The notes under the pieces are model-generated. The model searched no databases and was not told the origin of the DNA. It saw only the letters and a program-made list of their open reading frames with translations. A stretch of DNA of 64,000 nt, from NCBI RefSeq assembly GCF_003841505.1, contig NZ_REGA01000017.1:1-64000 (forward strand), read 5' to 3'. This DNA is from Natrarchaeobius chitinivorans. Lineage in GTDB: Archaea; Halobacteriota; Halobacteria; Halobacteriales; Natrialbaceae. Below, piece by piece: positions 32,788 to 42,541 of the stretch (position 1 is the first letter of the stretch; each line of letters opens with the position of its first letter). The position numbers and the translations under genes were made by a program.

Positions 32788-35700
32788 CTACTCCTTCTCG
32801 GTCGTCTCTCCGAACGTGAACACATCGTCAGCGTTTTCGAACTCTCCGCCGTCGTCTTCGGATTCGTCGCCTTCCGGGTCGGGTTCGGTGTCGCCGTCTT
32901 CGGACTCGACGCTCTCGTCGGCGTCACCGTCGAACTCGGCGTCGTCTTCCGTTTCGGATTGGGTGTCTCCGTCGAGTTCGACGTCATCGTCCACCTCGAG
33001 TTCGCCTTCGCCGGTTTCGACGGCTGTCTCTTCTGTCGCCGGAATCGACGACTCGTCGCCTGGTTCCGAGTCAGAGGCGTCGTCGCCCGGTCCGAGAGCG
33101 AGCGGATCGTCTTCTGTCTCGGTATCGACCGACCCGTCTGCGAGCGGATCGTCTGCCTCGGGCGTAGCCGTGTCGTTTTCCGACTTGGGTACGAGTGGGT
33201 CGTCATCCGGACCGATCGCAAGGGGATCGTCATCCGCACCGCCGGTCAACGGATCGTCTTCCGATTCGGTGCCTTTCGACTCGGGTGCGTTCGGATCGTC
33301 GTCCGTATCGAAAGCCAGTGGATCGTCTTCCGATTCGGAACCTTCCGAATCAGCCGCAAGCGGGTCGTCAGTCGACCCGGCGGCAAGCGGGTCGTCAGTC
33401 GACCCGGCGGCAAGCGGGTCGTTTTCCGCCTCGAGACCTCCGGGGTCGTCCTCGAGTTCCTCATCGCTCGGCCCAGGATCGGCCGGCTCGTCACTCCAGT
33501 CCGGGTCGCCGAGATCCCCGGCTTGCAGTGGATCGTCGATCGTCGGTGCCGTGTTCGGCTGGGCCGACGTCTTTTCGTCGCTCGAGTCGTCCTCTGGCTC
33601 CGGGTCGAGGTCGTCGTCACGATAGCCGAATGCTTCGTCGTCGACCGGCTCGTCACTGAGCGCTTCGTCGTCGACCGACTCGCCGTCGTCATCGCCTCGA
33701 GAGAGATCGACGGGGCCGCTTCCGAGCGGATCGGCAGCCTCGATCGGTTCGTCAGGTGTCGCTTCGGGAGTCGATGAATCTCTGGTCACCTCGCCCGCGA
33801 GATCCTCGGTCGGTGGCTCCGCGTCGAACGAGACGGATTCGTCGTCGAGGTCGAGTCGGTCGGCTTCCGACTCCGATTCGTCGGTCGGACTGGCATTCGA
33901 CTCGAGTGGGTCCGACTCCGGTCGGTCGGCTGTGAAGGTAATTCCCCCCTCGAGATCTTCCTCCCCGATTGAAATTGCATCGGCTACGGGTTCATCGGCG
34001 TCAGTTGCAGCTTCGTCGGGATCGGGTACGGGTTCATCGGTGTCAGGTGCGGCTTCGTCGGCGGCGCTGTCCGCATCCGCCACGTCGACGGAGGGAGAAG
34101 CGGCGTCGCCGTCATCGACACCGTCGCCCGTATCGTCGTCGACAGCACCCTCGTTGGCCCCGACCGCGTCTTCGGAATCGGCCACGACATCCCGCAAGGC
34201 GTCGGCGGGTCGGATTTCGTCGGCGGCGGCGCTTTCGCCGGTTGCCGTATCGTCCGAAACGTCCGCGACGGTTTCTCCGGGATCGACCTCGAGGTCGTCC
34301 TCGTCGACGTCGGTGTCGAATCGATCGAGGATTCCTGCTAGTTCCGTCGACTGTTCGGCGAGTCTCGAGGCCGACTGACTCACTTCGGTCAGCGCACTCT
34401 CCTGTGCTTCGGCCGCGGAGGCGGCGGTCTCCGACCGCGTGCTCGTTCGTTCGGAAATCGTCGCCACGTCGTCGACCATGGCGACGACTTCCTGGGTCGA
34501 CGCGGCCTGTTCTTCGGTCGTCGCGGAGATTTCCTGTACCCCGCTGTTGGTCTCCTGGGCCAGATCGGCGATCTCCTCGAGGGCCTCGACGGCTGCCTCG
34601 ACCTGTTCGCTCGCGTCTTCGATGTGCGCACTGGTTCCTTCGACCTCGGCCGCCGATAGTTCGGTCCGCTCGCGGATCGCCTCGAGTCGCGCTTCGGCTT
34701 CGTTCGCCGCTCCGGCGACGTCCTGGGAGAGGGCCTTGACCTCTCTCGCGACTGCCGAAAAGCCTTCTTCGTTCTCCCCGGACGCCGAGCGCGAGGCTTC
34801 GATGTTCGCGTTGAGCGCCAGCATGTTGGTCTGGTGGGCGATGTCCGAAATCGTCGCGATCAGTTCGTCGATCTGCTGGACTTCTTCTTCGAGTCGCTGA
34901 ATTTCGGCGACTGCGCCTTCGGATTCGCCTTCGATCTCGTTCATCGCCTCGATCGCCGCGCGTGCGGCCCCACGCCCCTCTTTTCCGGTTTCGACCGTCC
35001 GCTCTGCGATGTCTGCGACGTCGTTTCCTGTCGCCGCGATCTCTTCGGTCGTCGTCGAGAGAACGCTCATCTCCTGGTTGACTGCCTGCAACGACTGGTT
35101 TTGTCGGTCGGCGTTGTCGGAAATCTCCCGGACCGAGTCGGTGACCTGCTGGGAGGTGGCCCGAACCTCTTCGCTCGAGGCCGTTACCTCCTCGGAGGCC
35201 GCCGAAACAGACGCGGCGAACTGGTTCAGTTCCGCGACGGTTCGTTCGACCTCCTCGATCATCTCGTTGAACTCCGTCGCGATCGCGTCCATCGCGTCGT
35301 CCTCGGCGTCGCCGTCCATCCGCGCCGTCAGGTCTCCCTCCGCAGCCGTCGCCAGTACCTCGCTGTACTCGTCCGCGCGTCGCTCGAGGCGGTCGTTGAC
35401 CTGGGCGAGGTGCTCGCGTTCCCGTTCGGCGTCTTCACGCGCCGCGTGCGCGTCGTCGATCTGCTCGGTCAGCGACGTCTGTACCGATTCGAGTTCGGCG
35501 GAAAGACGGCCGATACCGTCGATCCGTTTCGTCTCGAACGCGACGTCACGGTTTCCGTCCGCGACCTCGGCCGCCTGTGCTCGGAGACGGCCGATCGCCG
35601 ACGACGTGTTTCGCCCGAGGACGATACCGACCAGCCCGAACAACAGGATACCGACTCCTGCGCCGATGGCCCCCCACTCGTTGACCGCAGCGACGAAGCC

Positions 35701-36570
35701 GTACGCCTCGCTTTCGGGCGTGTGAGTGAGAACGACCCAGTCGGTGCCGTCGACGACCGCACCACTCACGACGTAGCCTTCGTCTCCGTACCCGTAGTTC
35801 TCGAGAACGCTCGCGCTTCCGGCGGACGCCTGTCGCACGTACGTCCCGTCTCCCCGCGCCCAGCCCGGATCGCCGCCGTCGTACTCGAGACCGAACGCCT
35901 CGGAGCCTGCACTGTCGAGGACGATCCGATCGTTTCCGTCGACGACTACCGTCGTGGCCGAGCTTCCGTCCGCGAGCTGGCTCCCGTAGGATTCGACGTC
36001 GACCGTGTAGACGACTGCCCGATCGTTCTGGCCGGAGGCAGCGAGGACGTAGGTCACGACGGCCGTTTCCTCCTCGAGACCGTCGTCGGTCAGGTACGGA
36101 CTCGACGTCCAGGGGTCGTCGGTCGGTGCCCCGGTTGCGGCGTCGGCGTCGACGCCGTCGAGGTCGTCGAGTGAGCGGTCGCCGAGTTCGTCGGCGGTGC
36201 TCACGAGCACCGTCCCGTCGGTCGTGTCGACGTAACTGAGCGCGACGGCGTCGTCGCCGAGGCGTTGTTCCCACTCGAGGAACTGCGCCTCGATCGCGTC
36301 GGTATCGTCGCCCGCGATGGCGTCCGACGAGGCGACCATCGAAACCGTTCGGTCGTTCCGTTCGTGCCACTGCTGTAGTCCCTGTGCGTCCCGTTCGGTA
36401 ACGGAGAGCTGACTCGACTCGGCGCGCTGTTCGACGTCGTCCGTGACGACGGCGGCCGCACCGAATCCGAGGAGGCCAACCGACAGACCGACGAGCAGGA
36501 AGACGATCGCAAATTTGACCGTGTACCTGCGTCGGATCGCTGCCGGTACCAGTCGTCGAAGGAAACTCAT
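32788..36570 (-). CDS. Methyl-accepting chemotaxis transducer with very long acidic tail
   Basis: From the ATG at 36570 this is a 1260-residue halobacterial transducer. It has a first span (FAIVFLLVGLSVGLLGFGAA), an extracytoplasmic sensor domain (about residues 40-295, Cache-like), and a second span near 307 (IGAGVGILLFGLVGIVLGRN). HAMP segments follow, then a signalling hairpin whose tip reads HQTNMLALNANIEASR near 585. After about residue 745 it carries a tail of some 515 residues dominated by Asp, Glu and Ser, with repeats of the form DDPLAAGST. Ordinary transducers end shortly after the hairpin. Ligand unknown. Confidence 0.9.
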   Translation of the reverse strand: MSFLRRLVPAAIRRRYTVKFAIVFLLVGLSVGLLGFGAAAVVTDDVEQRAESSQLSVTERDAQGLQQWHERNDRTVSMVASSDAIAGDDTDAIEAQFLEWEQRLGDDAVALSYVDTTDGTVLVSTADELGDRSLDDLDGVDADAATGAPTDDPWTSSPYLTDDGLEEETAVVTYVLAASGQNDRAVVYTVDVESYGSQLADGSSATTVVVDGNDRIVLDSAGSEAFGLEYDGGDPGWARGDGTYVRQASAGSASVLENYGYGDEGYVVSGAVVDGTDWVVLTHTPESEAYGFVAAVNEWGAIGAGVGILLFGLVGIVLGRNTSSAIGRLRAQAAEVADGNRDVAFETKRIDGIGRLSAELESVQTSLTEQIDDAHAAREDAEREREHLAQVNDRLERRADEYSEVLATAAEGDLTARMDGDAEDDAMDAIATEFNEMIEEVERTVAELNQFAASVSAASEEVTASSEEVRATSQQVTDSVREISDNADRQNQSLQAVNQEMSVLSTTTEEIAATGNDVADIAERTVETGKEGRGAARAAIEAMNEIEGESEGAVAEIQRLEEEVQQIDELIATISDIAHQTNMLALNANIEASRSASGENEEGFSAVAREVKALSQDVAGAANEAEARLEAIRERTELSAAEVEGTSAHIEDASEQVEAAVEALEEIADLAQETNSGVQEISATTEEQAASTQEVVAMVDDVATISERTSTRSETAASAAEAQESALTEVSQSASRLAEQSTELAGILDRFDTDVDEDDLEVDPGETVADVSDDTATGESAAADEIRPADALRDVVADSEDAVGANEGAVDDDTGDGVDDGDAASPSVDVADADSAADEAAPDTDEPVPDPDEAATDADEPVADAISIGEEDLEGGITFTADRPESDPLESNASPTDESESEADRLDLDDESVSFDAEPPTEDLAGEVTRDSSTPEATPDEPIEAADPLGSGPVDLSRGDDDGESVDDEALSDEPVDDEAFGYRDDDLDPEPEDDSSDEKTSAQPNTAPTIDDPLQAGDLGDPDWSDEPADPGPSDEELEDDPGGLEAENDPLAAGSTDDPLAAGSTDDPLAADSEGSESEDDPLAFDTDDDPNAPESKGTESEDDPLTGGADDDPLAIGPDDDPLVPKSENDTATPEADDPLADGSVDTETEDDPLALGPGDDASDSEPGDESSIPATEETAVETGEGELEVDDDVELDGDTQSETEDDAEFDGDADESVESEDGDTEPDPEGDESEDDGGEFENADDVFTFGETTEKE
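33355..33425 (-). repeat. 27-bp tandem repeat inside the transducer tail
   Basis: GCGGCAAGCGGGTCGTCAGT followed by CGACCCG is repeated in tandem, coding DDPLAAGST. Neighbouring codons (33085-33440) show a looser version of the same unit, so the tail probably grew by repeat expansion. Confidence 0.75.
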
Positions 36571-36717
36571 GGATATCGAACGGGTGAGGGCGTCGGCACA
36601 TAAATGGTAATCCACGATTATCAGCTCCGATAATCGATCGCGTTCGAACGGGGTGCTGGCGTTCGTCGGCGGGGATTCTCGCCGATCGGATCTGTCGCGG
36701 GTGCGCCGTAAATCGGT

Positions 36718-36731
36718 ACAGCAATCCGTAT
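36718..36731. repeat. Family-B half element
   Basis: ACAGCAATCCGTAT, preceded by GGGTGCGCC, is one end of a family-B repeat overlapping the stop of the MFS gene. The opposite end is not recognisable. Similar single ends lie at 43774-43787, 46796-46809 and 50779-50792. Confidence 0.6.
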
Positions 36732-37996
36732 CAGTCGTCGGCTTTCGCTTCGGGACCGTGTTCGGCCCAGAGAAAGCGGTGGAGTCCGGCGGCCAGCGTC
36801 GCCGACAGCAACGCACCGGCGAGGGCGAAGCCGGCGATCAGCACGAAAAACGCCGCGAGGGAGAAGTCCTCGAGGACGAATCCGGCGATCGCGATGCTCG
36901 CCGCGCCGAGGCCGAACTCGCCGAGGTAGGTGTACCCATAAGAGAGCCCCCGCGTGTCCGGCGGCGTGTACACTGCAACGGCGTTCTGGTAGAACGGCTG
37001 GATGGCAAAGAGAAAGAAGCCGAAGACGCCACAGAGGGCGACGATCGCGCCGAGACTCATCGAGGTAACCGGCACGAATGCGAGCGCGAGAATCGCGAGT
37101 ACGGCGAAGAGGCCGACCAGTCCGCGGGCCGGTGCGACCCGATCGGTCAACTTCCCGCCGACGTACTGGCCGGCCATGCCGACGACCAACAGGCCGACGT
37201 AGATGTAGTCCGCCGGTTCGATCCCCTCGAGGCCCGCCGGGAGCGCGAGGTCACCCATCGCGGGCAACCCGTGAAGGATTTCGGGGAGATACGTCAGCAT
37301 CCCTCGGTAGTAGAGTCCTTCGAAGGTGACGACGACGAAGACGATCGCGAACGCGCTCGCGAACAGCGCACGCGAGTTCGAGACGAGTTCCGACGGCGAG
37401 AGCGCTTTCGACGACGCGGCGTCGACCTCGTCGTCGACGGCCCCGGTCGGATCGAACTGCGCGCTGACCCCGTACAGACACGCGAGGAATCCGGGGACGG
37501 CGAGAATCGCCGCGACGAACTGCCACTCGAGGGCGATCAACAGCGTGGCGGCGACGAACGGGCCGAGGGCGATACCGACGTTGCCGGCGATGCCGTGCCA
37601 GGCGAACACCGTCCCGCGGTCCTCGACGCCGGTGCTGATGAGCGAGAGGCCGGCGGGGTGGTAGACGCTCGCGGCGATGCCCCACAGGACGAGGCCGAGG
37701 GCGATGGCGTATATCGAACTCGCGAGCGCGAGGACGAGAAACGCCAGGCTCATGCCGGCGAGACAGGCCAGAATGAGCCGCTTCGTCCCGTATCGATCCG
37801 CGAGGACGCCGCCCGGCAGCGCGCCGAGGCCGAACGGCGCGTAGCCGAGCGCGACGACGAGGCCGAACAGCGCCACGCTCACGTCGAACTCGGCCAGCCA
37901 GACGACCAGAAAGATCGGGATCGACGTTTCGAACCAGTGAACGAGCGCGTGACCTGCCATCGTAAATCCCGCGATCGACCGATCGTTCTCGTCCAT
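36731..37996 (-). CDS. Major facilitator superfamily transporter
   Basis: The 421-residue protein has twelve predicted spans. MFS loop motifs are PFGLGALPGGVLADRYGTKR between helices 2 and 3 and GMAGQYVGGKLTDRVAPARG in the second half. The overall pattern suits a drug or metabolite exporter of the DHA1-like group, but the substrate is not visible. The gene stands alone; its stop codon lies within a family-B half repeat shared in position with other gene ends in the window. Confidence 0.9.
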   Translation of the reverse strand: MDENDRSIAGFTMAGHALVHWFETSIPIFLVVWLAEFDVSVALFGLVVALGYAPFGLGALPGGVLADRYGTKRLILACLAGMSLAFLVLALASSIYAIALGLVLWGIAASVYHPAGLSLISTGVEDRGTVFAWHGIAGNVGIALGPFVAATLLIALEWQFVAAILAVPGFLACLYGVSAQFDPTGAVDDEVDAASSKALSPSELVSNSRALFASAFAIVFVVVTFEGLYYRGMLTYLPEILHGLPAMGDLALPAGLEGIEPADYIYVGLLVVGMAGQYVGGKLTDRVAPARGLVGLFAVLAILALAFVPVTSMSLGAIVALCGVFGFFLFAIQPFYQNAVAVYTPPDTRGLSYGYTYLGEFGLGAASIAIAGFVLEDFSLAAFFVLIAGFALAGALLSATLAAGLHRFLWAEHGPEAKADD

Positions 37997-38197
37997 GCTC
38001 GAGTCGTTGTGGAAAACGGAACGCCGGGGCTACTTAGCCGCTTGGAAACGTTGTTTTCACGCCAGAGGACACTCTCGGAATCGCGTCCGAAATCTCGCTC
38101 GGACCGCGGCGCGTCTTCTTCCCGTTCGGTTCTGTCCGTCGTTGCCGTATGAGCGCGACCTGTCCCCGCTCCCACCGGTATCTCGGTACAATCCGCC

Positions 38198-38794
38198 TCA
38201 CTCGTCCGCGTCGGGAGCGTCCTCGACGCCGACGGCCTCGGAGACGTCGACGTCGTTCGGCTCGTCCCGCCCGCCAACGACGAGTTCGCCCTCCGCCGTC
38301 TCGACGTAGACGTCGTCCGCGAAGCCGCCTTCGGCGTGGGGGTGTTCGGGGTCCTCGAGCCGTTCCGGTGTCGACGGCGCGTCGGGCAGTCCCTCCGGCG
38401 GCGCGAACTGCCCCAGCGGCTCGTCGATCGTGATATCCCAGCGCTCGAAGAACTCGCGGTACCGATCGTAGTGGGCCTCGAGTTCGTCGGCCGGGAACTC
38501 CATCATCTCCGTCCAGCCGTGGTTGTAGAAGTCGAAGTTCGCCTGAACGTGGGTAATTTCGCGCGCCTCGGCTTCGGAGTAGCCGTCCTGCAGCGCCCGG
38601 AGGTACGTATCGACCGTCGCCTCGAACAACGCGTCGAGGTGGTCCTCTCGCTCGTCGGCACGGGCCGGATCCGCCTTCCCGAGAAACACCCTCGTGTGAA
38701 GCCGAACCAACCCCGACCTGGCGACCGACCGGACGACCGGCGTCTCGAGTGCCTTTTGCGACGCGAAGTGGCGAGCGTTCTGGCGGAGTTTCAT
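38198..38794 (-). CDS. DUF6149 family protein
   Basis: The 198-residue haloarchaeal protein starts MKLRQNARHFASQKALETPV. The helical core includes THVQANFDFYNHGWTEMMEF near 82-101, followed by an acidic C-terminal part (YVETAEGELVVGGRDEPND). No membrane span or catalytic motif is recognised. The DUF6149 label is from family recognition; function unknown. Upstream (38795-39111) is a 317-bp gap with divergent promoters for this gene and the oxidoreductase and no gene that I can see. Confidence 0.78.
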   Translation of the reverse strand: MKLRQNARHFASQKALETPVVRSVARSGLVRLHTRVFLGKADPARADEREDHLDALFEATVDTYLRALQDGYSEAEAREITHVQANFDFYNHGWTEMMEFPADELEAHYDRYREFFERWDITIDEPLGQFAPPEGLPDAPSTPERLEDPEHPHAEGGFADDVYVETAEGELVVGGRDEPNDVDVSEAVGVEDAPDADE

Positions 38795-39111
38795 ATCGGC
38801 GTCTTGGGCAAGGACGGTAAAGAGCGATTCGCTCTCGCGAGCGAGCCAGCTGTTCGAGCACTGCTGCGTGTGGACAACCCGCTTTGATTACCGTACTCGA
38901 GGGGGGTGCCACCACGGGACAAACCGGAAATATTCACGCAGTCCTCCCGGAGAGTTTACAATATCGAGAAATACCCTTGAAGGAGCGACTCTCGAGTGAA
39001 ATCGTAGTCTTACGTTCGGTTTCGGCGAACGATCGTCAACAGGAGGCGGGTTGAGAGGTGAAATGAAAGAGATAGCAACCCACTTTAACCCGCATTACGA
39101 ACGATCCGGAT

Positions 39112-40347
39112 ATGAGCCAGTACGTTATCATCGGTGACGGGATCTCGGGCAGTTCGGCTGCCGAGACCCTACGGGAGGAGGACCCGGAATCGGAGATTAC
39201 CGTCATCACCGATGAAGGGGAGCCACTGTATAACAGAATCCTCATCAAGGAACACGCGAAGGGAAAGCTCCCCGAAGCACCGATCTCGATCCACGAGGAG
39301 GAGTGGTACGAGGACCGCGACATCGAACTCTCGCTTAACACCCACGTGACGTCGATCGATACCGACGAGAACGTCGTCCACACTCACGAGGGTAACGATT
39401 TCGACTACGACAAACTGCTGGTCGCGACCGGGGGAACGCCGACCCAGCTTCCGGTCGAGAACAGCGACGCCGACAGCATCCACCACTTCTGGACGTTTCA
39501 GGACGCCCGTGCGATCCGCGAGAGTGCGCAAGCGGCGGATCGAGGCGTTATCGTCGGTGCCGGACTTCTCGGGATCGACTTCGCGGCCGTCTGTGGCGCA
39601 CAGGGCGTCGACGGCAAATACCTCATGCGCGGCGACCGATGGTGGCGCTACGCGCTCTCGGGAGACGGCGCGGAGATCATGCACGAGGGGATGCGCGACG
39701 TCGGCGTCGAACCGATCTTCGACAGCGGCGTCGATCGCTTCGAGACGGACGACGACGGACGCGTCACGGCGGCAGTCGACCCGAACGGCGACCGCTACGA
39801 GTGCGATTTCGCCGGGGTCGCAATCGGTCTGACGTTCAACACCGAATTTCTCCGAGGCGCCGGTCTCGAACAGGAAAACGGGATTATCGTCGACGAGTAC
39901 ATGCAGACGAGCGTCGACGACGTCTACGCTGCCGGCGACATCACGCGCTTTTACGACGTGTTGCTCGGAGAGCAAGCCCAGAACGGTTCGTGGGGGTCGG
40001 CAAAGGAGCAGGGCCGGGTCGCTGCGATCAACATGGCTGCCGACGCCGACGAAGAGGCCTTCGAGTGGGTCTCGTCGTACTCGATCACGCACTTCGACTT
40101 TCCGTTTCTCTCCTTTGGCCACCCGACGCTTGGCGACGAACACGCCGAACGGCGCTACAGCGACACCGAGTGGCGACGAATCGCCTTCAAAGACGGGAAG
40201 ATCGTCGGCGGCGTCCTCATCGGCGACCTCTCGCCACAGAGTACGTTCAAACAGCTGATGCGTGAACAGCGCGAGGTAGCCGATCAGGCCGAACTCCTCC
40301 TCGAGAAATCGGTCAACCTCGACGAACTGGCGCCGACCCAGAGCTAG
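39112..40347 (+). CDS. FAD-dependent pyridine nucleotide-disulfide oxidoreductase (NirB N-domain-like)
   Basis: The 411-residue flavoprotein has an N-terminal FAD Rossmann motif (YVIIGDGISGSSAAETLREE), the middle NAD(P) site (RGVIVGAGLLGIDFAAVCGA near 143) and the FAD-closing motif DVYAAGDITRFYDVLLGE near 270. The C-terminal dimer domain follows. The pattern resembles the N-terminal half of NAD(P)H nitrite reductase and rubredoxin reductases, without the siroheme or Fe-S domains. It could pass electrons between NAD(P)H and a small carrier. It is followed 200 bp later by an orphan NrfD subunit on the same strand; a shared role is inference. Confidence 0.88.
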   Translation: MSQYVIIGDGISGSSAAETLREEDPESEITVITDEGEPLYNRILIKEHAKGKLPEAPISIHEEEWYEDRDIELSLNTHVTSIDTDENVVHTHEGNDFDYDKLLVATGGTPTQLPVENSDADSIHHFWTFQDARAIRESAQAADRGVIVGAGLLGIDFAAVCGAQGVDGKYLMRGDRWWRYALSGDGAEIMHEGMRDVGVEPIFDSGVDRFETDDDGRVTAAVDPNGDRYECDFAGVAIGLTFNTEFLRGAGLEQENGIIVDEYMQTSVDDVYAAGDITRFYDVLLGEQAQNGSWGSAKEQGRVAAINMAADADEEAFEWVSSYSITHFDFPFLSFGHPTLGDEHAERRYSDTEWRRIAFKDGKIVGGVLIGDLSPQSTFKQLMREQREVADQAELLLEKSVNLDELAPTQS

Positions 40348-40381
40348 ATCGGGTCATAGAGCGCACGCGTCGTCGGCTGTC

Positions 40382-40445
40382 CGATGCGGCTTTTCGATCG
40401 TCCGATGGTACAACGTGGCTTCTGTTCGATGCGGCTTTTCGATCG
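40382..40445 (+). promoter_or_regulatory. Direct repeat upstream of nrfD-like gene (possible operator)
   Basis: CGATGCGGCTTTTCGATCG occurs exactly at 40382-40400 and again at 40427-40445, 45 bp apart (about four helical turns). It lies in the 202-bp gap before the NrfD gene and could be a pair of regulator sites or a small duplication. Confidence 0.5.
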
Positions 40446-40549
40446 GTTCAAGCGAGGACGACGAGCGTCGTCGCCGGTGAAACGGGCCTGCGAGTGCAAC
40501 GCCGGAAACGATACCCGTGGCCGGAATACGTTCGTGAGATTCGGTCACA

Positions 40550-41893
40550 ATGAGTACGAAAACGCCGAGTGAGGAGGACATTCTCAGACCGATTCGACAG
40601 ACGTCGACGAAGTACTACGTGTTGCTTGCGGTCGCGGGACTCGCGTTTGCACTGTTTCTCGTGGGGTGGCTCTACCAGCTCTACGAGGGCATGGTCGTAA
40701 CGGCGCTTTCTGACTGGGGGACCGGCGGCGGCGTGACGTGGGGGGTGTACATCGGGGCGTTCATCTGGTGGGTAGGGATCGCCCACGGTGGGATCATCCT
40801 CTCGGCAGCCGTCCGTCTGCTGGGCATGGAGCGATACATGCCGGTGGCTCGGCTGGCGGAGTTGTTGACGCTCGCGGGGCTCTCGGCGGCCGGCTTTTAC
40901 ATCGTCGTCCACCTCGGTCGACCCGATCGGATGGTGACGAGCATCATCGGCCACTACCACATTACGATCCACAACTCGCCGCTGGTGTGGGACGTGACCG
41001 TCATTACGGCGTACTTCGTCCTGACGGCGACCTATCTCGGACTGACGCTTCGGTACGACGTGAGCCGACTGCGCGGGGATCTTCCGGATCACTTCAACCC
41101 GATTTACCGGGGACTGACGATCGGATACACCGAAAAAGAAGACGAGATCGTCCAGCGGATGGTCTGGTGGCTCGCGCTCGCGATCATCATTATGGCCCCG
41201 CTGTTGCTCCACGGCGGCGTGATTCCGTGGCTGTTCGCCCTGCTCCCGACCTACCCCGGCTGGTTCGGCGGCGTTCAGGGCCCCCAATTTCTGACCATCG
41301 CGTTGACTTCGGCGATAAGCGGCGTCATCCTCCTGTCTTACTCCTTCCGCCGGGCGTACGACTGGGACCACATCATCACGAACGACATCTTCCGCGGACT
41401 CACGCTGTGGCTCGGCTTCTTTAGCCTGCTGTTTCTCTGGCTTCAACTCCAGCAGGTGACGACGGGAACGTTCTTCCCGCCGGTCGATCTGGGCTACGCC
41501 TGGCTGGCGACTCTCACGCACCCGGTCTACATCGTCTCGATGGGACTCGTGGCTGCCGTCCTCGCGTACATCTTCGCACAGACCGTCCGGCCGTCGCTGT
41601 TCTCCAGGGGTCGTGCGGTCGTCTGCGGCGTCGCAATTCTGACGGCGACGCTCCTCGAGAAGATCCTCTTCGTCGTCGAAGGGCTGATGTACCCCTCGTT
41701 CGACATCTACTACGCAACACCCGGCGTCTACTTCCCGAGTTTGATCGAAATCGCGTCGGTCATCGGAACGATCGGGATGGTGATTGTGTTTTTCTTGCTC
41801 GTCTCCAAGGTGGTTCCGGTCGTCGAACTCCACGCGATCGAACACCTCCGTGCGGATCACGACCACGATCCCGAGGAGCAACGACACGACTAA
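40550..41893 (+). CDS. NrfD/PsrC-family quinone-interacting membrane subunit (orphan)
   Basis: The 447-residue integral membrane protein has about ten helices and the NrfD pattern: GVYIGAFIWWVGIAHGGIIL near residue 64, HNSPLVWDVTVITAYFVLTA near 141 and GGVIPWLFALLPTYPGWFGG near 223. NrfD subunits take or give electrons to quinone for Fe-S partner proteins (polysulfide reductase, alternative complex III). No molybdopterin or Fe-S partner gene is adjacent. The His-rich C-terminal end (AIEHLRADHDHDPEEQRHD) is unusual. Partner unknown; the FAD enzyme upstream is a candidate. Confidence 0.88.
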   Translation: MSTKTPSEEDILRPIRQTSTKYYVLLAVAGLAFALFLVGWLYQLYEGMVVTALSDWGTGGGVTWGVYIGAFIWWVGIAHGGIILSAAVRLLGMERYMPVARLAELLTLAGLSAAGFYIVVHLGRPDRMVTSIIGHYHITIHNSPLVWDVTVITAYFVLTATYLGLTLRYDVSRLRGDLPDHFNPIYRGLTIGYTEKEDEIVQRMVWWLALAIIIMAPLLLHGGVIPWLFALLPTYPGWFGGVQGPQFLTIALTSAISGVILLSYSFRRAYDWDHIITNDIFRGLTLWLGFFSLLFLWLQLQQVTTGTFFPPVDLGYAWLATLTHPVYIVSMGLVAAVLAYIFAQTVRPSLFSRGRAVVCGVAILTATLLEKILFVVEGLMYPSFDIYYATPGVYFPSLIEIASVIGTIGMVIVFFLLVSKVVPVVELHAIEHLRADHDHDPEEQRHD

Positions 41894-42028
41894 TTCGGAT
41901 CGTCGTTCCGACGCCGCGGGAATCTCGATCGGTCGGCGACTTCTGCCTCGAGACGCCCGTGTAAACAAACACACCTTCACAAAGACAAATCAGGTAGTAT
42001 TTTGTCGGTTCTCCGTCGATGGCCACAC

Positions 42029-42541
42029 ATGCCAACCCAACAACCGGTCAGAGAGGAAACACCGCTTCAGGACTCGTTTACGGAGATGAGTGAGATACTG
42101 ATGCCGAACAACACGAACAACCTCGGGCGAGCACTCGGTGGGTCGGTCCTCCACTGGATGGACATCTGCGGTGCGATTGCCGCGCGGCGATTCTCTCGGT
42201 GCCAGGTAGTTACGGCCGCGATGGACCACGTCGATTTCATCGCACCGATCGAACTCGGGGATATCGTGACGATCACCGGCTACGTGTTCGATACGGGGCG
42301 AACGAGCATGGACGTCAAGGTCGACGTACGCGCCGAACGTCCGATAGAGGGGGAGCGAAACGAAGCAGCGACGTCGTTTTTCAGCTTCGTCGCGCTCGAC
42401 GACACCGAGACGTCGACCGCAGTTCCGGCGCTTCGCTGTCCGACGGAATCCCAGGCAAAACTCCGAGAACACGCACTCGAGCAGCGACGCGAGCGTCGGC
42501 GAACGCTCGCGGAGACGACCGCGGACAAAAGCGATACGTGA
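42029..42541 (+). CDS. Acyl-CoA thioesterase (hotdog fold, YciA/BACH type)
   Basis: From the ATG at 42029 the protein has 170 residues. It shows the single hotdog thioesterase domain: LMPNNTNNLGRALGGSVLHW with the active-site Asn region, MDICGAIAARRFSRCQVVTA with the catalytic Asp, and AMDHVDFIAPIELGDIVTIT. It hydrolyses acyl-CoA thioesters; chain-length preference is not visible. A charged C-terminal helix (LREHALEQRRERRRTLAET) extends the domain. Confidence 0.9.
   Translation: MPTQQPVREETPLQDSFTEMSEILMPNNTNNLGRALGGSVLHWMDICGAIAARRFSRCQVVTAAMDHVDFIAPIELGDIVTITGYVFDTGRTSMDVKVDVRAERPIEGERNEAATSFFSFVALDDTETSTAVPALRCPTESQAKLREHALEQRRERRRTLAETTADKSDT

Noticed and set aside
31736-33625. 629-codon plus-strand open frame
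   Set aside because: It lies opposite thrB and the transducer tail; its Ser-rich, Arg-rich composition is that of an antisense frame in G+C-rich DNA, and both minus-strand genes have clear families.
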